Source: Beijerinckiaceae bacterium (GTDB taxonomy: Bacteria > Pseudomonadota > Alphaproteobacteria > Rhizobiales > Beijerinckiaceae). From it: 64,000 nt of DNA. The notes beneath the pieces are model-generated. The model did no database searches, was not told the origin of the DNA, and worked only from the letters and a program-made list of their open reading frames with translations. Each line of letters opens with the position of its first letter. Position 1 is the stretch's first letter. The position numbers were made by a program, and so were the translations under genes. The stretch spans positions 62,001-126,000 of the forward strand of contig CANGFT010000005.1 in assembly GCA_947453205.1 (NCBI GenBank). The letters are read 5' to 3'. Below, piece after piece: positions 52,993 to 61,155 of this stretch.

Positions 52993-54198
52993 TCACTCCG
53001 GATCGGCGTAGGCCGCTGGCACGACAGGCGCCTTGTCCCACTCTTGCACGGGTTCGAAACCCCAGACCCAGGCGGTCTTGCCCTTTGTGCCGCCAGCGGA
53101 CGCGAGATCTTTCTTCTGCTTTTCCGCATCGTTCAAATGCTTGAAGCGATTATTGGCGTTCGACAGCCGCTGCACGCCATGGACGCGCGGCATGCGGATG
53201 CGGCGGAAATTTTCGAACGCTTCGATCGGGTCCGCGCATGCATTCATCCAACGGCCCAGAATATAGGCGTCTTCAAAAGCCATGCAGGCGCCCTGCCCTG
53301 CGCTTGGGACCATCGCATGCGCGGCGTCGCCAATGAGCTGGATGCGCCCGCGCCCCCAATTGTCATTGATGGGCCGGGCGAACAGACCCCATTTCGCACA
53401 GTCCTTCACACAGGCCAGAAGCCGTACAAGGCGCGGCTCCGCATCAGGATAGCTGGCGCGCATTTCTTCGGGATCGCCCTTGATCGACCAGCCTTCCTCA
53501 ACCCATTCATCGGTGTCGATCTGCGACACGATGTTTAACAGCCGTCCCTGACGGATGTAATAGGCGATGAGATGTCGTCCGGGGCCGATCCATTGAGTAT
53601 GGCCATGTGGCTCAACCACATCCGCCGGCGCGTCTTCGGCCTTCAGCAAGGCGCGCCAGACCATCTGGCCAGTGAAGGTCGGGTTGTCGTCGCCATAAAG
53701 GGCCTGCCGGAGGACCGACTTCACGCCATCGGCCCCGATGACATAGGCCGCATCCGCAGTCGACCCATTTTCGAAGCGGAGCGTGACGCCATCATCATGG
53801 GCGTCCACGCTTTTGAGACGATGACCAAGATGGATATGGCTATGGTCCAGCGGCTCAGCCAGCGCGTCGATCAGATCCGCACGATGGAAGCAATAATAAG
53901 GCTCGCCATAGCGCTCGGCGAGTTCGAAGCGGTTGACGTATTCGACGAACTCGCCGGTGACCATGTTACGGGTGTAGGGGCCGGGAGAACGATGCCCGAT
54001 CGCCGCGATCTGCTCCGCGACGCCGATGGCCTTGAGCGCCTTCACCGCTTGCGGACTGCAGTTGACGGAAGCGCCGATCTCGCCAAGTTCGGGCGCAGCT
54101 TCGAAGACCTCCGCCACAATGCCATGCGTCTGCAGCGCATTCGCGGCCGCCAGTCCAGCCAATCCGCCGCCAACGATAGCGATCCTGCAACTCGACAT
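52993..54198 (-). CDS. FAD-dependent aromatic monooxygenase (salicylate hydroxylase-like)
   Basis: The start is at ATG 54198 ('MSSCRIAIVGGGLAGLAAAN') with GGGGGAT upstream. The 401-residue flavoprotein has the GxGxxG dinucleotide motif near residue 9, a 'VIGADGVKSVLRQ' DG motif and the FAD-ribityl motif 'LIGDAAHAMVPSAGQGA'. This group hydroxylates or decarboxylates substituted benzoates using NAD(P)H and oxygen, giving a catechol or protocatechuate for the nearby LigAB. It follows a TctC gene (155-bp gap) on the same strand. Confidence 0.9.
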   Translation of the reverse strand: MSSCRIAIVGGGLAGLAAANALQTHGIVAEVFEAAPELGEIGASVNCSPQAVKALKAIGVAEQIAAIGHRSPGPYTRNMVTGEFVEYVNRFELAERYGEPYYCFHRADLIDALAEPLDHSHIHLGHRLKSVDAHDDGVTLRFENGSTADAAYVIGADGVKSVLRQALYGDDNPTFTGQMVWRALLKAEDAPADVVEPHGHTQWIGPGRHLIAYYIRQGRLLNIVSQIDTDEWVEEGWSIKGDPEEMRASYPDAEPRLVRLLACVKDCAKWGLFARPINDNWGRGRIQLIGDAAHAMVPSAGQGACMAFEDAYILGRWMNACADPIEAFENFRRIRMPRVHGVQRLSNANNRFKHLNDAEKQKKDLASAGGTKGKTAWVWGFEPVQEWDKAPVVPAAYADPE

Positions 54199-54377
54199 CT
54201 TGATCCCCCCAGAAACCGCCAAGCGGTCATTCGCCTGCCCCCGGGACAGAGATGACCCGGCTGTATCAGAATAGCAGAGCCACTAGGTTTCCTCGCCAAT
54301 AGAATTTTAGAGCGCCGCCATAGAAACAGGGGCCAGCAGCCAAAGCGCAGCGCCTGTGAGATCGTCGAGCAGACGAC

Positions 54378-55382
54378 CTATTGCGGCTCAAGGCCAATTC
54401 GCTTGACGATCGCTGTGATCACTTCGCCCTCTTCCTTGATTTTCTGCGTGACCAACTCGGGCGCGCCGCCGATGAAGCTCGTGAACTGACCCTTGAAGCG
54501 GCTGATCAGCTCAGGGTCCTTGAAGACGAGATTCATTTCACGATTCAAGGTGGCGATGATGTCGGGCGGCGTGCCTGCGGGAACAAAAATGGCCTGCCAA
54601 CCCGTGGGCGCATGCAGAAATAACGGAACCGTTTCGCGCGCGACCGGGAGCTCGGGAGCAAGCGGCGTGCGCTCATCGTCGCAGATGGCGAGGATGCGGA
54701 TGACGCCGGTCTTGGCCTGCTCATAAGTCAGCGACACCGAGGTGAAGGCGCAGGGAATCTGGCCTGCGATCACGTCATTGGCCGATTCCGGCGCGCCCTT
54801 GTAGGGAACATGATTAAGCTTGATGTCGGAGAGGGACTGCAGATATTCCGCGCAAAGATGCTGCGGCGATCCTATGCCAGACGAACCATAAGACACAGCG
54901 CCGGCATTGGCCTTCGCATAAGCGATGAATTCAGCCAGCGTCTGGGCCGGGAAGGATTTGTGCACGACGATCGCCACTGGCGATGAACCAACCAGCACCA
55001 CTGGCGCTAGGTTCTTGTCGACGTCATAGGGCATGTTCTTCATGACGAATTTATTCGTCGAAACGGGGCCGCTGACGCTGTAGAGAATGGTCTGCCCATC
55101 GGGCTTAGCGCGCGCAGCGCGGGAGACCCCCAGATTGCCCGCGGCCCCCGGCACATTCTCCACAACGAGCGGTTGACCGAGATCTTTCTGGAAACGATTG
55201 CTCGCAAAGCGCGCGATGAGATCGAGAACTGTGCCCGCGGGCAATGGGATAATCATCGAGATGGGGCCATTGGGATAATCCGCGGCTGAAGCGGCGCTCT
55301 GGCCCATAACTGCGACGGCGGCGCCAAATTTAATGGCGTCTCTCCGGCTCAACAATGTGCATTTCGCGTCATGCTGCGGCAT
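54378..55382 (-). CDS. TctC/Bug-family solute-binding protein 4
   Basis: The 334-residue protein has a twin-arginine-like signal ('LLSRRDAIKFGAAVAVMGQS') and the family motifs 'YPNGPISMIIPLPAGTVLDL', 'VVENVPGAAGNLGVSRAARA' and 'IGSPQHLCAEYLQS'. It belongs with protein 1 rather than the 'FYKGKT' group. It is divergent from ligAB, with a palindromic operator between, and upstream of the monooxygenase, suggesting uptake of the monooxygenase substrate. No TctA/B is present. Confidence 0.9.
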   Translation of the reverse strand: MPQHDAKCTLLSRRDAIKFGAAVAVMGQSAASAADYPNGPISMIIPLPAGTVLDLIARFASNRFQKDLGQPLVVENVPGAAGNLGVSRAARAKPDGQTILYSVSGPVSTNKFVMKNMPYDVDKNLAPVVLVGSSPVAIVVHKSFPAQTLAEFIAYAKANAGAVSYGSSGIGSPQHLCAEYLQSLSDIKLNHVPYKGAPESANDVIAGQIPCAFTSVSLTYEQAKTGVIRILAICDDERTPLAPELPVARETVPLFLHAPTGWQAIFVPAGTPPDIIATLNREMNLVFKDPELISRFKGQFTSFIGGAPELVTQKIKEEGEVITAIVKRIGLEPQ

Positions 55383-55403
55383 TCGATCCTCCCCAAACCG
55401 ATT

Positions 55404-55425
55404 TGCCTATGATATCATTCAGGCA
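55404..55425. promoter_or_regulatory. Palindromic operator between tctC4 and ligAB
   Basis: ATGATATCAT is a perfect ten-base palindrome flanked by TGCCT and AGGCA in inverted orientation (55404-55408 and 55421-55425). It lies 22 bp upstream of the tctC start and 54 bp upstream of ligA, well placed to control both. The regulator is not identified. Confidence 0.5.
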
Positions 55426-55478
55426 TAGTTCGAACAAGCCAAGGCGCCCGCCCGGCTCTTCCAAAACAGGAGGTCTGC

Positions 55479-55877
55479 GTGACCAAACCTGCTGATGCAT
55501 TCGAAGACATTCCTGGCACCGTCCACTTTAATGGCGAGCGCCTGCGGCAAGGATATCAGCTCAACAAGTTTCTCTCGTCGCTGCTCGAACCGGACAATCG
55601 CAAGGCGTTCAAAGCCGATCAGGCGGCCTATCTGACGTCATTCAAAATGACTGACGAGCAGCGTCAGGCCGTACTGGATCGGAATTGGGTGCGCATGCTT
55701 GACCTCGGCGGCAACATCTTCTGCATGACGAAGCTCGCCCTTGTGGACGGCACGCCCTTTCAGCAGGTCAACGCCATCATGTCGGGCATGACGATGAAGG
55801 AATACGAAGAGATGATGAATGCGGGTGGTCGGCCCATGGAAGGCATTCGCTCGAAAAAGGAACAGAACATTGGCTGA
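55479..55877 (+). CDS. ligA: Protocatechuate 4,5-dioxygenase alpha subunit
   Basis: The 132-residue protein resembles LigA, the small subunit of protocatechuate (or gallate) 4,5-dioxygenase, with 'LRQGYQLNKFLSSLLEPDNR', 'FKADQAAYLTSFKMTDEQRQ' and 'MTMKEYEEMMNAGGRP'. It starts with GTG, supported by an AGGAGG site six bases upstream. It overlaps ligB by eight bases, so the two subunits are translationally coupled. Confidence 0.9.
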   Translation: MTKPADAFEDIPGTVHFNGERLRQGYQLNKFLSSLLEPDNRKAFKADQAAYLTSFKMTDEQRQAVLDRNWVRMLDLGGNIFCMTKLALVDGTPFQQVNAIMSGMTMKEYEEMMNAGGRPMEGIRSKKEQNIG

Positions 55878-56721
55878 GATCGTCGCAGGATTTTGCACCT
55901 CCCATGTGCCGCTTCTTGGTCGCGTCATCGATGGCGGAAGGACGCAGGAGCCTTATTGGAAGCCAATTTTTCAGGGCTACGAGCCTACCAAGAAATGGCT
56001 CGCCGACCTGAAGCCCGACGTCGTGATCGTCATCTACAACGATCACGCCAATGGCTTCTCCTTCAAATATACGCCGACCTTCGCCATCGGCTGCGCGGAT
56101 GAATTCAACCCCGCCGATGAAGGTCACGGGCCCCGTCACGTACCGGTCGTCCATGGCCATTCGCGCCTTGCATGGCATATGACGGAATCTCTTGTCGCAG
56201 ATCAGTTTGACATGACCATCATGAACGAAATGGATGTCGACCATGGCCTGACCGTCCCGCTCTCGCTGGCTTGCGGCCAACCTGAGGCATGGCCCTTCAA
56301 GGTGATCCCGATCTGCGTGAACGTCATTCAGTATCCCCAGCCCACGGCGGAGCGCTGCTATCTCTTGGGCAAGGCGATCCGCAGGGCGGTCGAATCTTAT
56401 GATGAAGATTTGAAGGTCGTCATCGCCGGCACTGGCGGCATGTCTCATCAGATCCACGGAGCGCGCTCCGGCCTCATCAACCAGAAGTTCGACAACTGGT
56501 TCATCGACAAGCTGACGACCTCTCCGGCCGAACTCACCAAAATCTCCCATGCGGAATATGTGCGCGAAGTCGGCGCCGAGGGCATGGAGATCATCATGTG
56601 GCTGACCATGCGCGGGGCCCTCGACGATAACGTCGACGTGCTCCACCGCTTCTACCATGTGCCAGCTATGAATACGGCCGTGGGAAATGTGATCATGCAA
56701 AACAGCAGGGCCAGCGCGTAA
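55870..56721 (+). CDS. ligB: Protocatechuate 4,5-dioxygenase beta subunit
   Basis: The catalytic subunit starts at a TTG at 55870 ('MAEIVAGFCTSHVPLLG'), with AAGGAA nine bases upstream, because no ATG fits; the track start is 17 codons earlier and unsupported. The 283-residue protein has the type II extradiol (LigB) iron ligands: His12 in 'TSHVP', His59 in 'IYNDHANGF' and a Glu near 237-240, plus the catalytic-base region His193 in 'GGMSHQIHG'. It opens protocatechuate (or gallate) between C4 and C5. A bidirectional terminator follows. Confidence 0.9.
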   Translation: MAEIVAGFCTSHVPLLGRVIDGGRTQEPYWKPIFQGYEPTKKWLADLKPDVVIVIYNDHANGFSFKYTPTFAIGCADEFNPADEGHGPRHVPVVHGHSRLAWHMTESLVADQFDMTIMNEMDVDHGLTVPLSLACGQPEAWPFKVIPICVNVIQYPQPTAERCYLLGKAIRRAVESYDEDLKVVIAGTGGMSHQIHGARSGLINQKFDNWFIDKLTTSPAELTKISHAEYVREVGAEGMEIIMWLTMRGALDDNVDVLHRFYHVPAMNTAVGNVIMQNSRASA

Positions 56722-56727
56722 GACAAA

Positions 56728-56757
56728 GGCCCTGAAGCGCTCTCGCCTTTCAGGGCC
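56728..56757. terminator. Bidirectional intrinsic terminator
   Basis: GGCCCTGAA (56728-56736) pairs with TTCAGGGCC (56749-56757). T-rich sequence lies on both sides (CTCTGTTTATC on the plus strand, TTTGTCTT on the minus), so it can end both ligAB and the convergent 56778 gene. Confidence 0.75.
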
Positions 56758-56777
56758 CTCTGTTTATCAGCGGGACT

Positions 56778-57434
56778 TCAATCGTGCGAGGCCAGCGGCA
56801 GCAAAGGCGTCAGGTCCGGGCGAAGCTGCTGATTGAAGGCGTGCAGAATGATCGCAGTCTGTGAGTAATTCGCCATCAAAAGCACCATCATCACCAGATT
56901 CTTCTGGCCGAACTGCTTCAACGCCTCGGCATAGGTCTCCGACGAGAGGTGATTGTCGCCAAGAAGCTCACGCGCGAACTGGATGATAGCGGCTTCCTGC
57001 GGCTCAACATCCGTGATCGGCCGACGATATTTCACGGTGTCCACAACATGCTGCGACAGCCCCGCCTTGAGCGCTGCAGGCTCATGGGCCGTCCATTCGA
57101 TCTGCGCATCAGCTTCACGCGCGGTTGTGAGGATGATGAGCTCTGTCAGCTTGGCGTCGAGCGGAAAACGATTTCGCAGGAACCAATTGATTTCGCGGAT
57201 ATGCGGAGAAAGCTCGGGAACATTGAGCCAGATGCCAGCGGGACCGATCAACTGGGCCTTGAGGCGGCTGTTAGGGTCGGTGATAGCGTCAAAAGCCTTC
57301 TGGCCGTTTTCATCGAGATCCTCGCGCTTCACCAACGGCAAGCGCGAACGCGACTCTGCATAAACATCCGCAGGCAAAACCGTCGGCTTGTCTGGAACAG
57401 TCTCCAACTTCTCCGGCCCATGCGATTGTGTCAT
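56778..57434 (-). CDS. Carboxymuconolactone decarboxylase-like protein without the Cys motif
   Basis: The start is at ATG 57434 ('MTQSHGPEKLETVPDKPT') with GAGGG upstream. The 218-residue helical protein is of the AhpD/CMD class ('LTELIILTTAREADAQIEWT', 'HEPAALKAGLSQHVVDTVKY', 'VMMVLLMANYSQTAIILHAF'). The redox Cys pair of AhpD is absent, as in the PcaC-like branch, where Glu and His act instead. It ends just before the bidirectional terminator and is the last gene of the second VOC operon. Confidence 0.82.
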   Translation of the reverse strand: MTQSHGPEKLETVPDKPTVLPADVYAESRSRLPLVKREDLDENGQKAFDAITDPNSRLKAQLIGPAGIWLNVPELSPHIREINWFLRNRFPLDAKLTELIILTTAREADAQIEWTAHEPAALKAGLSQHVVDTVKYRRPITDVEPQEAAIIQFARELLGDNHLSSETYAEALKQFGQKNLVMMVLLMANYSQTAIILHAFNQQLRPDLTPLLPLASHD

Positions 57435-57550
57435 CGAAACCCTCACGCTTTTGCGTCTGTTGCTCACATCGTCCCGACCGATTTGTGGGGACCGACCACC
57501 CATAACCAATCCTGCGTGAATTGAAAGATCGCGAAGCCCGATTGGCACAA

Positions 57551-58531
57551 TCAGATCTTCGGCAGCCAACGTCCTTCATAGGCAGCGCCGCTGTTGAGCC
57601 CGGAGAAAGGCGTCGCCTCTTCGCGCCAGCGCTGGGGCGGGCCATCGCCCCAGGGGATGAGCGACGGGCCTTGGGTGCTGTCCCAGGCATTGGGCACTTC
57701 CTCGGGATCCATGAACTGCATCGGCGGCAGGATGAATTCGATGCGATGCCCATCGGGATCCCGGAAATATAGGAAGACGCCGTTAGGCGGACCATGTCGG
57801 CTGACGCCATGTTCGACCTGTCGGCCATAACCATAGAACGAAGCCGTATCAGCAGCGCGCAGCATCGCCTGCAGATCCGAAACGACAAAGGCGAAATGGT
57901 GCAGGCGCGGCCCTGCCCCGCGCGCGAGAACGAGATCATGCGGATCATTCTTGCGATGCATGAAGATGCTGACGACCTTTCCCGTCTCGATCTCGGTGGT
58001 GAACTTCGAGGGGCGGAAGCCGAGCGCGCCGAAATGGCCAGCGGAGCGGTCCACATCCGGCACGACACATTGATAGTGGTTGAGGCGCAGCGCCTTGCCG
58101 CCCTTCTGCAGCGGATAGTCGGCAAGCAGGCGCGGCACCAATTCCATGCTGGCGCACAACTCCACCCGCGGCGTGGCGGGATCAATCGTCACAAGCAGCG
58201 ATGGACCCTGATGCGGTCGCGTCACGCGCTCCGCCCTCCCCCCAATGCCCGCAACCCAGGCCTCGGCCTTGGTGAGGTCATCGGGCGAGGCCACGCGCAT
58301 CCCGATATAATCACATGAAGGCTCCCCTTGAGCCTGCCTGAGGATGACGCTGTGGTGACACGCCTCCTCAATACCCCGCAGATAGAGCACTCCATTCTCT
58401 TCGCTGCTCACCACGAGGCCGAGCACTTCGGTATAGAAGTGTCGGCTCGCCGCAAGATCGCGGACCGTCAGGCAGACATGGCTCGCGCGCGTGATGTTGA
58501 AGGGCGGTTGTGCTGTGACATTGATCGACAC
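57551..58531 (-). CDS. VOC-fold type I extradiol ring-cleavage dioxygenase (copy 2)
   Basis: The 326-residue protein resembles catechol 2,3-dioxygenase-type and HpaD-like extradiol enzymes, with two VOC modules. The iron triad is intact: His in 'LRLNHYQCVV', His in 'PRLHHFAFVV' and Glu in 'GHRIEFILPP'. It is homologous to the 41707 protein; both have a long acidic C-terminal tail ending with a Trp-Gly-rich stretch. It lies 19 bases after a TctC gene in the operon 60467-56778. Confidence 0.88.
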   Translation of the reverse strand: MSINVTAQPPFNITRASHVCLTVRDLAASRHFYTEVLGLVVSSEENGVLYLRGIEEACHHSVILRQAQGEPSCDYIGMRVASPDDLTKAEAWVAGIGGRAERVTRPHQGPSLLVTIDPATPRVELCASMELVPRLLADYPLQKGGKALRLNHYQCVVPDVDRSAGHFGALGFRPSKFTTEIETGKVVSIFMHRKNDPHDLVLARGAGPRLHHFAFVVSDLQAMLRAADTASFYGYGRQVEHGVSRHGPPNGVFLYFRDPDGHRIEFILPPMQFMDPEEVPNAWDSTQGPSLIPWGDGPPQRWREEATPFSGLNSGAAYEGRWLPKI

Positions 58532-58550
58532 AGGGGCGATCCTTTCTTGC

Positions 58551-59570
58551 TCAGTAATTGCCTGCCATGATTTCGCCCGCTCGCTTCAAGACCGGCTCGG
58601 GGAAAGCGTAGACCGTCTTGGCGATGCCTTCGATCTGCTCGGGCGAGATGAAATTCACGACCATACGCTGCTTCGCCGCCTGCTCGAGCAGTTGCGGGTC
58701 TTTCAGCGCCTGTTCGAAAGCAGTGTTCAGCGCCTTCTGGCGATCATCCGGAATCTTGGGCGTCACGAAGACTCGGCCGATGGAGACGCTTGCGGAAACC
58801 GCTTCGATGACTTTTCGCTCCTCTTCGGTCTTGGCGAGTTCCTGAATGAGCGGAACATTGGGCAATTCCTTCGAGCGGACAGAGCCGATCTGGAAGAGCA
58901 CATTGACCTTGTCCATGGGCAAGCCGAGCAACAGGCTATCGAGGCCAATGCCGACGACGCCAGCGACTTCATTGCGCTGCATGGCGAGAACGACTTCATT
59001 AGAGCCGCGATAACCCGACACCAGCTTGAACTTCGTTCCGAGCAGACGGTTGATAGCGTCGGGGAAATATTGCGTGGTCCCGCCGGAACTGCCGATCGGC
59101 GTCTCCTTTGTGAACATGTCCGCAGCGGTCTGCGCGGGCGCGTCCTTGTTAAATGCCCCGATGACGATGATGGGCGCCGCGCTGCCGAGGTAGCGGAAGC
59201 CGTCCATCTTGTAGCGCACCTCCCGCGGATCGAAGATTGGCCGGAAGATGGCGCCATGCATGATGATCGCCATAGCCGTGCCGTCGGTCGGCGCATTATT
59301 GTAGATATAGTTCGTCTGGACGAGGCCGCCGCCGCCCGGCATGTTCTGCACGACGATGGCTGGATTGCCAGGAATCTTTTCTGTCATGAACCGCGAGACG
59401 AGACGGGCATAGGCGTCATAACCGCTGCCGGGCGTGTCGGGCGTATAAAGCGTGATGGTCTTGCCGCGATAGAAATCAGCGACGCCCTGCGCGCGGGCTG
59501 GCGCCTGCATGCTTGCAAATGCAAGGCCCGTCGTCGCTAGGGCAAGCAAGGCTCTCCTGAACAGTTTCAT
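58551..59570 (-). CDS. TctC/Bug-family solute-binding protein 5
   Basis: The start is at ATG 59570 ('MKLFRRALLALATTGLAFAS'), with GGGAGGG upstream; the track's TTG start is unsupported. The signal peptide ends 'QAPARAQGVADFYRGKTITL'. It belongs to the 'FYKGKT' subfamily ('RLVSRFMTEKIPGNPAIVVQ', 'NMPGGGGLVQTNYIYNN'). It lies between the amidohydrolase and the VOC dioxygenase. No TctA/B partner is in the window. Confidence 0.9.
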   Translation of the reverse strand: MKLFRRALLALATTGLAFASMQAPARAQGVADFYRGKTITLYTPDTPGSGYDAYARLVSRFMTEKIPGNPAIVVQNMPGGGGLVQTNYIYNNAPTDGTAMAIIMHGAIFRPIFDPREVRYKMDGFRYLGSAAPIIVIGAFNKDAPAQTAADMFTKETPIGSSGGTTQYFPDAINRLLGTKFKLVSGYRGSNEVVLAMQRNEVAGVVGIGLDSLLLGLPMDKVNVLFQIGSVRSKELPNVPLIQELAKTEEERKVIEAVSASVSIGRVFVTPKIPDDRQKALNTAFEQALKDPQLLEQAAKQRMVVNFISPEQIEGIAKTVYAFPEPVLKRAGEIMAGNY

Positions 59571-59609
59571 TCTCTTCCCTCCCAAAGTTTATCTTGCGCA
59601 GCCCGTTCG

Positions 59610-60467
59610 TCAGTCCTTAAGCACCGGATAAATCTCCATTGCCGTACGGCCCAGGATCCAGGCCTGATCTTCTTCGCCGAGGAACGAGATATGTTTGCGC
59701 ACCATCGTCACATGCTCGCGCAGATGGCCGGGTGAGGCCGGGAAATTGGAGCCCCAGGCGATGCGCTTTGCTGTGAAGGCCTTCACGACCAGCGGCAGGA
59801 AGGTCTCGGGGCGGGCTGCGCCGTTGTGCAGTTGCTCCAGCGCATAGGTCGTCAGCTTGAGATAGATGTTGGGAATTTGCGCGAGATCCAGCAGGGGCGC
59901 GGAGGCGGCATAGGGCGGGCCCTCCTGCGCGGGCGGGCGGCCTAGATGGTCGAGCAGGATCTTAGCATTGGGGTAGCGCTTCGCGAGCATGACGGCGACC
60001 TGCGCGCCCGCAAAGCTCGTTTGCAGCGCGACCGACATGCGCATGGAGTCGATCAGTTCCCAGAAAGGAAACGAGCGGGGGTCAGCGAAGATCTGCGTGT
60101 CGAAGGCGTCGGTCGTCGAGCCGCCGCTGAAGATGAGGAAGCCCGTGAAGCCGCGGTCGATCCAGTATTGCGCCTCCTCCACATTGTCGGACGCGAGCGT
60201 GTCGATGCTGCCGACGCCTGTGAAGCGATGCGGATGGCTCTTTAAAGCATCAGCAAGATAGCCGCAGTCATAGCCGTAGCAGGTGGAGGCGTGGACGATG
60301 GCCGACTTGTCGACGCCCGCCTCATCCATGGCGCGCACCATGTCGTCAACGCTCGTCGGGCGCTCTTCGGACCATTTCGACTGCTTGCCGAACAGCGGCG
60401 ACGGCGGATAGGCTTTCTGGTCGGGCGAAATGATGTGCGGATGAATGTCGACGACTTTGGTGGCCAT
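59610..60467 (-). CDS. TIM-barrel amidohydrolase, LigI-like (copy 2)
   Basis: The 285-residue protein has 'VDIHPHIISPDQKAYPPSP', 'KILLDHLGRPP' and 'RIAWGSNFPASPG'. It is a homologue of the 37422 gene, sharing its length and motif order, but the conserved Asp of 'WGSD' is Asn here ('WGSN'), which may alter metal use. It is the first gene of the operon 60467-56778 and probably hydrolyses a cyclic ring-cleavage intermediate. Confidence 0.87.
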   Translation of the reverse strand: MATKVVDIHPHIISPDQKAYPPSPLFGKQSKWSEERPTSVDDMVRAMDEAGVDKSAIVHASTCYGYDCGYLADALKSHPHRFTGVGSIDTLASDNVEEAQYWIDRGFTGFLIFSGGSTTDAFDTQIFADPRSFPFWELIDSMRMSVALQTSFAGAQVAVMLAKRYPNAKILLDHLGRPPAQEGPPYAASAPLLDLAQIPNIYLKLTTYALEQLHNGAARPETFLPLVVKAFTAKRIAWGSNFPASPGHLREHVTMVRKHISFLGEEDQAWILGRTAMEIYPVLKD

Positions 60468-60666
60468 TTCTTATCCATTGCCTGGGCGATGAGAGTGTCA
60501 CGCGCGAACAATGAGAGCAGGAAATGACCTTTTCATCCTATTCTTATGTGGATTTCTTCCATAGATTTTCCGCACGGTACCAGATGTATCGGTCCTTTAA
60601 GAAAAATTCAGCAGCAAACCAAACAAGCCTCAAATGATGCAAGAGGAAATGATTGTTGCTAGCTCG

Positions 60667-61155
60667 TCAAGTTCTCCGGTGTTCGTAGCGCGTGATCTGT
60701 CCGGTTCTGAAGCCCGTGGTCCGGGGCATGCCCCGGACCACGGGCTCGCGCCGCTGGAGAGGCTCGTCCGGAGGCTGTGAGGCGAGCGTTCCGTCGGGTT
60801 CGTAATCGGCCAGATGGTGCGGTCCCAGCCACACGGCGACCCGCCCGTCCGGGTCCTCCAGCAGCCGCACCGTCGCCCGCACGAAATGCGGCCGCAGGTC
60901 GCTTGGCGGGATCTGCAAGATCCGGCCTCGCCACTTAACCGTGTTGTCGGGGCCCACCACCCGCTCTTCCTGAACGCACAGAGCCCGCCGCCACTCGCCA
61001 GCCTCGTCCGGCACGAAGCCGCTGCCCGGCGCCTCGGGCGCGCGCGCGAAGCGGGCGTTGTGATCGGCGATGTAGACCTCCCGCAGCCACCGGTTCGCAG
61101 CCTCTATCGTGACGACGCCGGCCAGCCGGAACTCCTTCGGCAGGCGGACCTGCAA
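60667..61155 (-). pseudogene. Truncated ISNCY-type transposase, C-terminal part
   Basis: The sequence 'MQVRLPKEFRLAGVVTIEAA' and 'REVYIADHNARFARAPEAPG' followed by 'LCVQEERVVGPDNTVKWRGR' matches the C-terminal third of ISNCY-family transposases. The first codon is really Leu (TTG) continuing from 'RT', and an in-frame stop lies a few codons upstream, so the catalytic core is lost. Its 3' part contains the 36-bp palindrome. It is an inactive insertion remnant beside the second VOC operon. Confidence 0.75.
60711..60746. repeat. Perfect 36-bp palindrome
   Basis: AGCCCGTGGTCCGGGGCA is followed directly by its exact reverse complement. A perfect 18+18 palindrome with no loop is rare and has the look of a REP-type element, here lodged within the 3' end of a transposase remnant. 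Confidence 0.8.
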
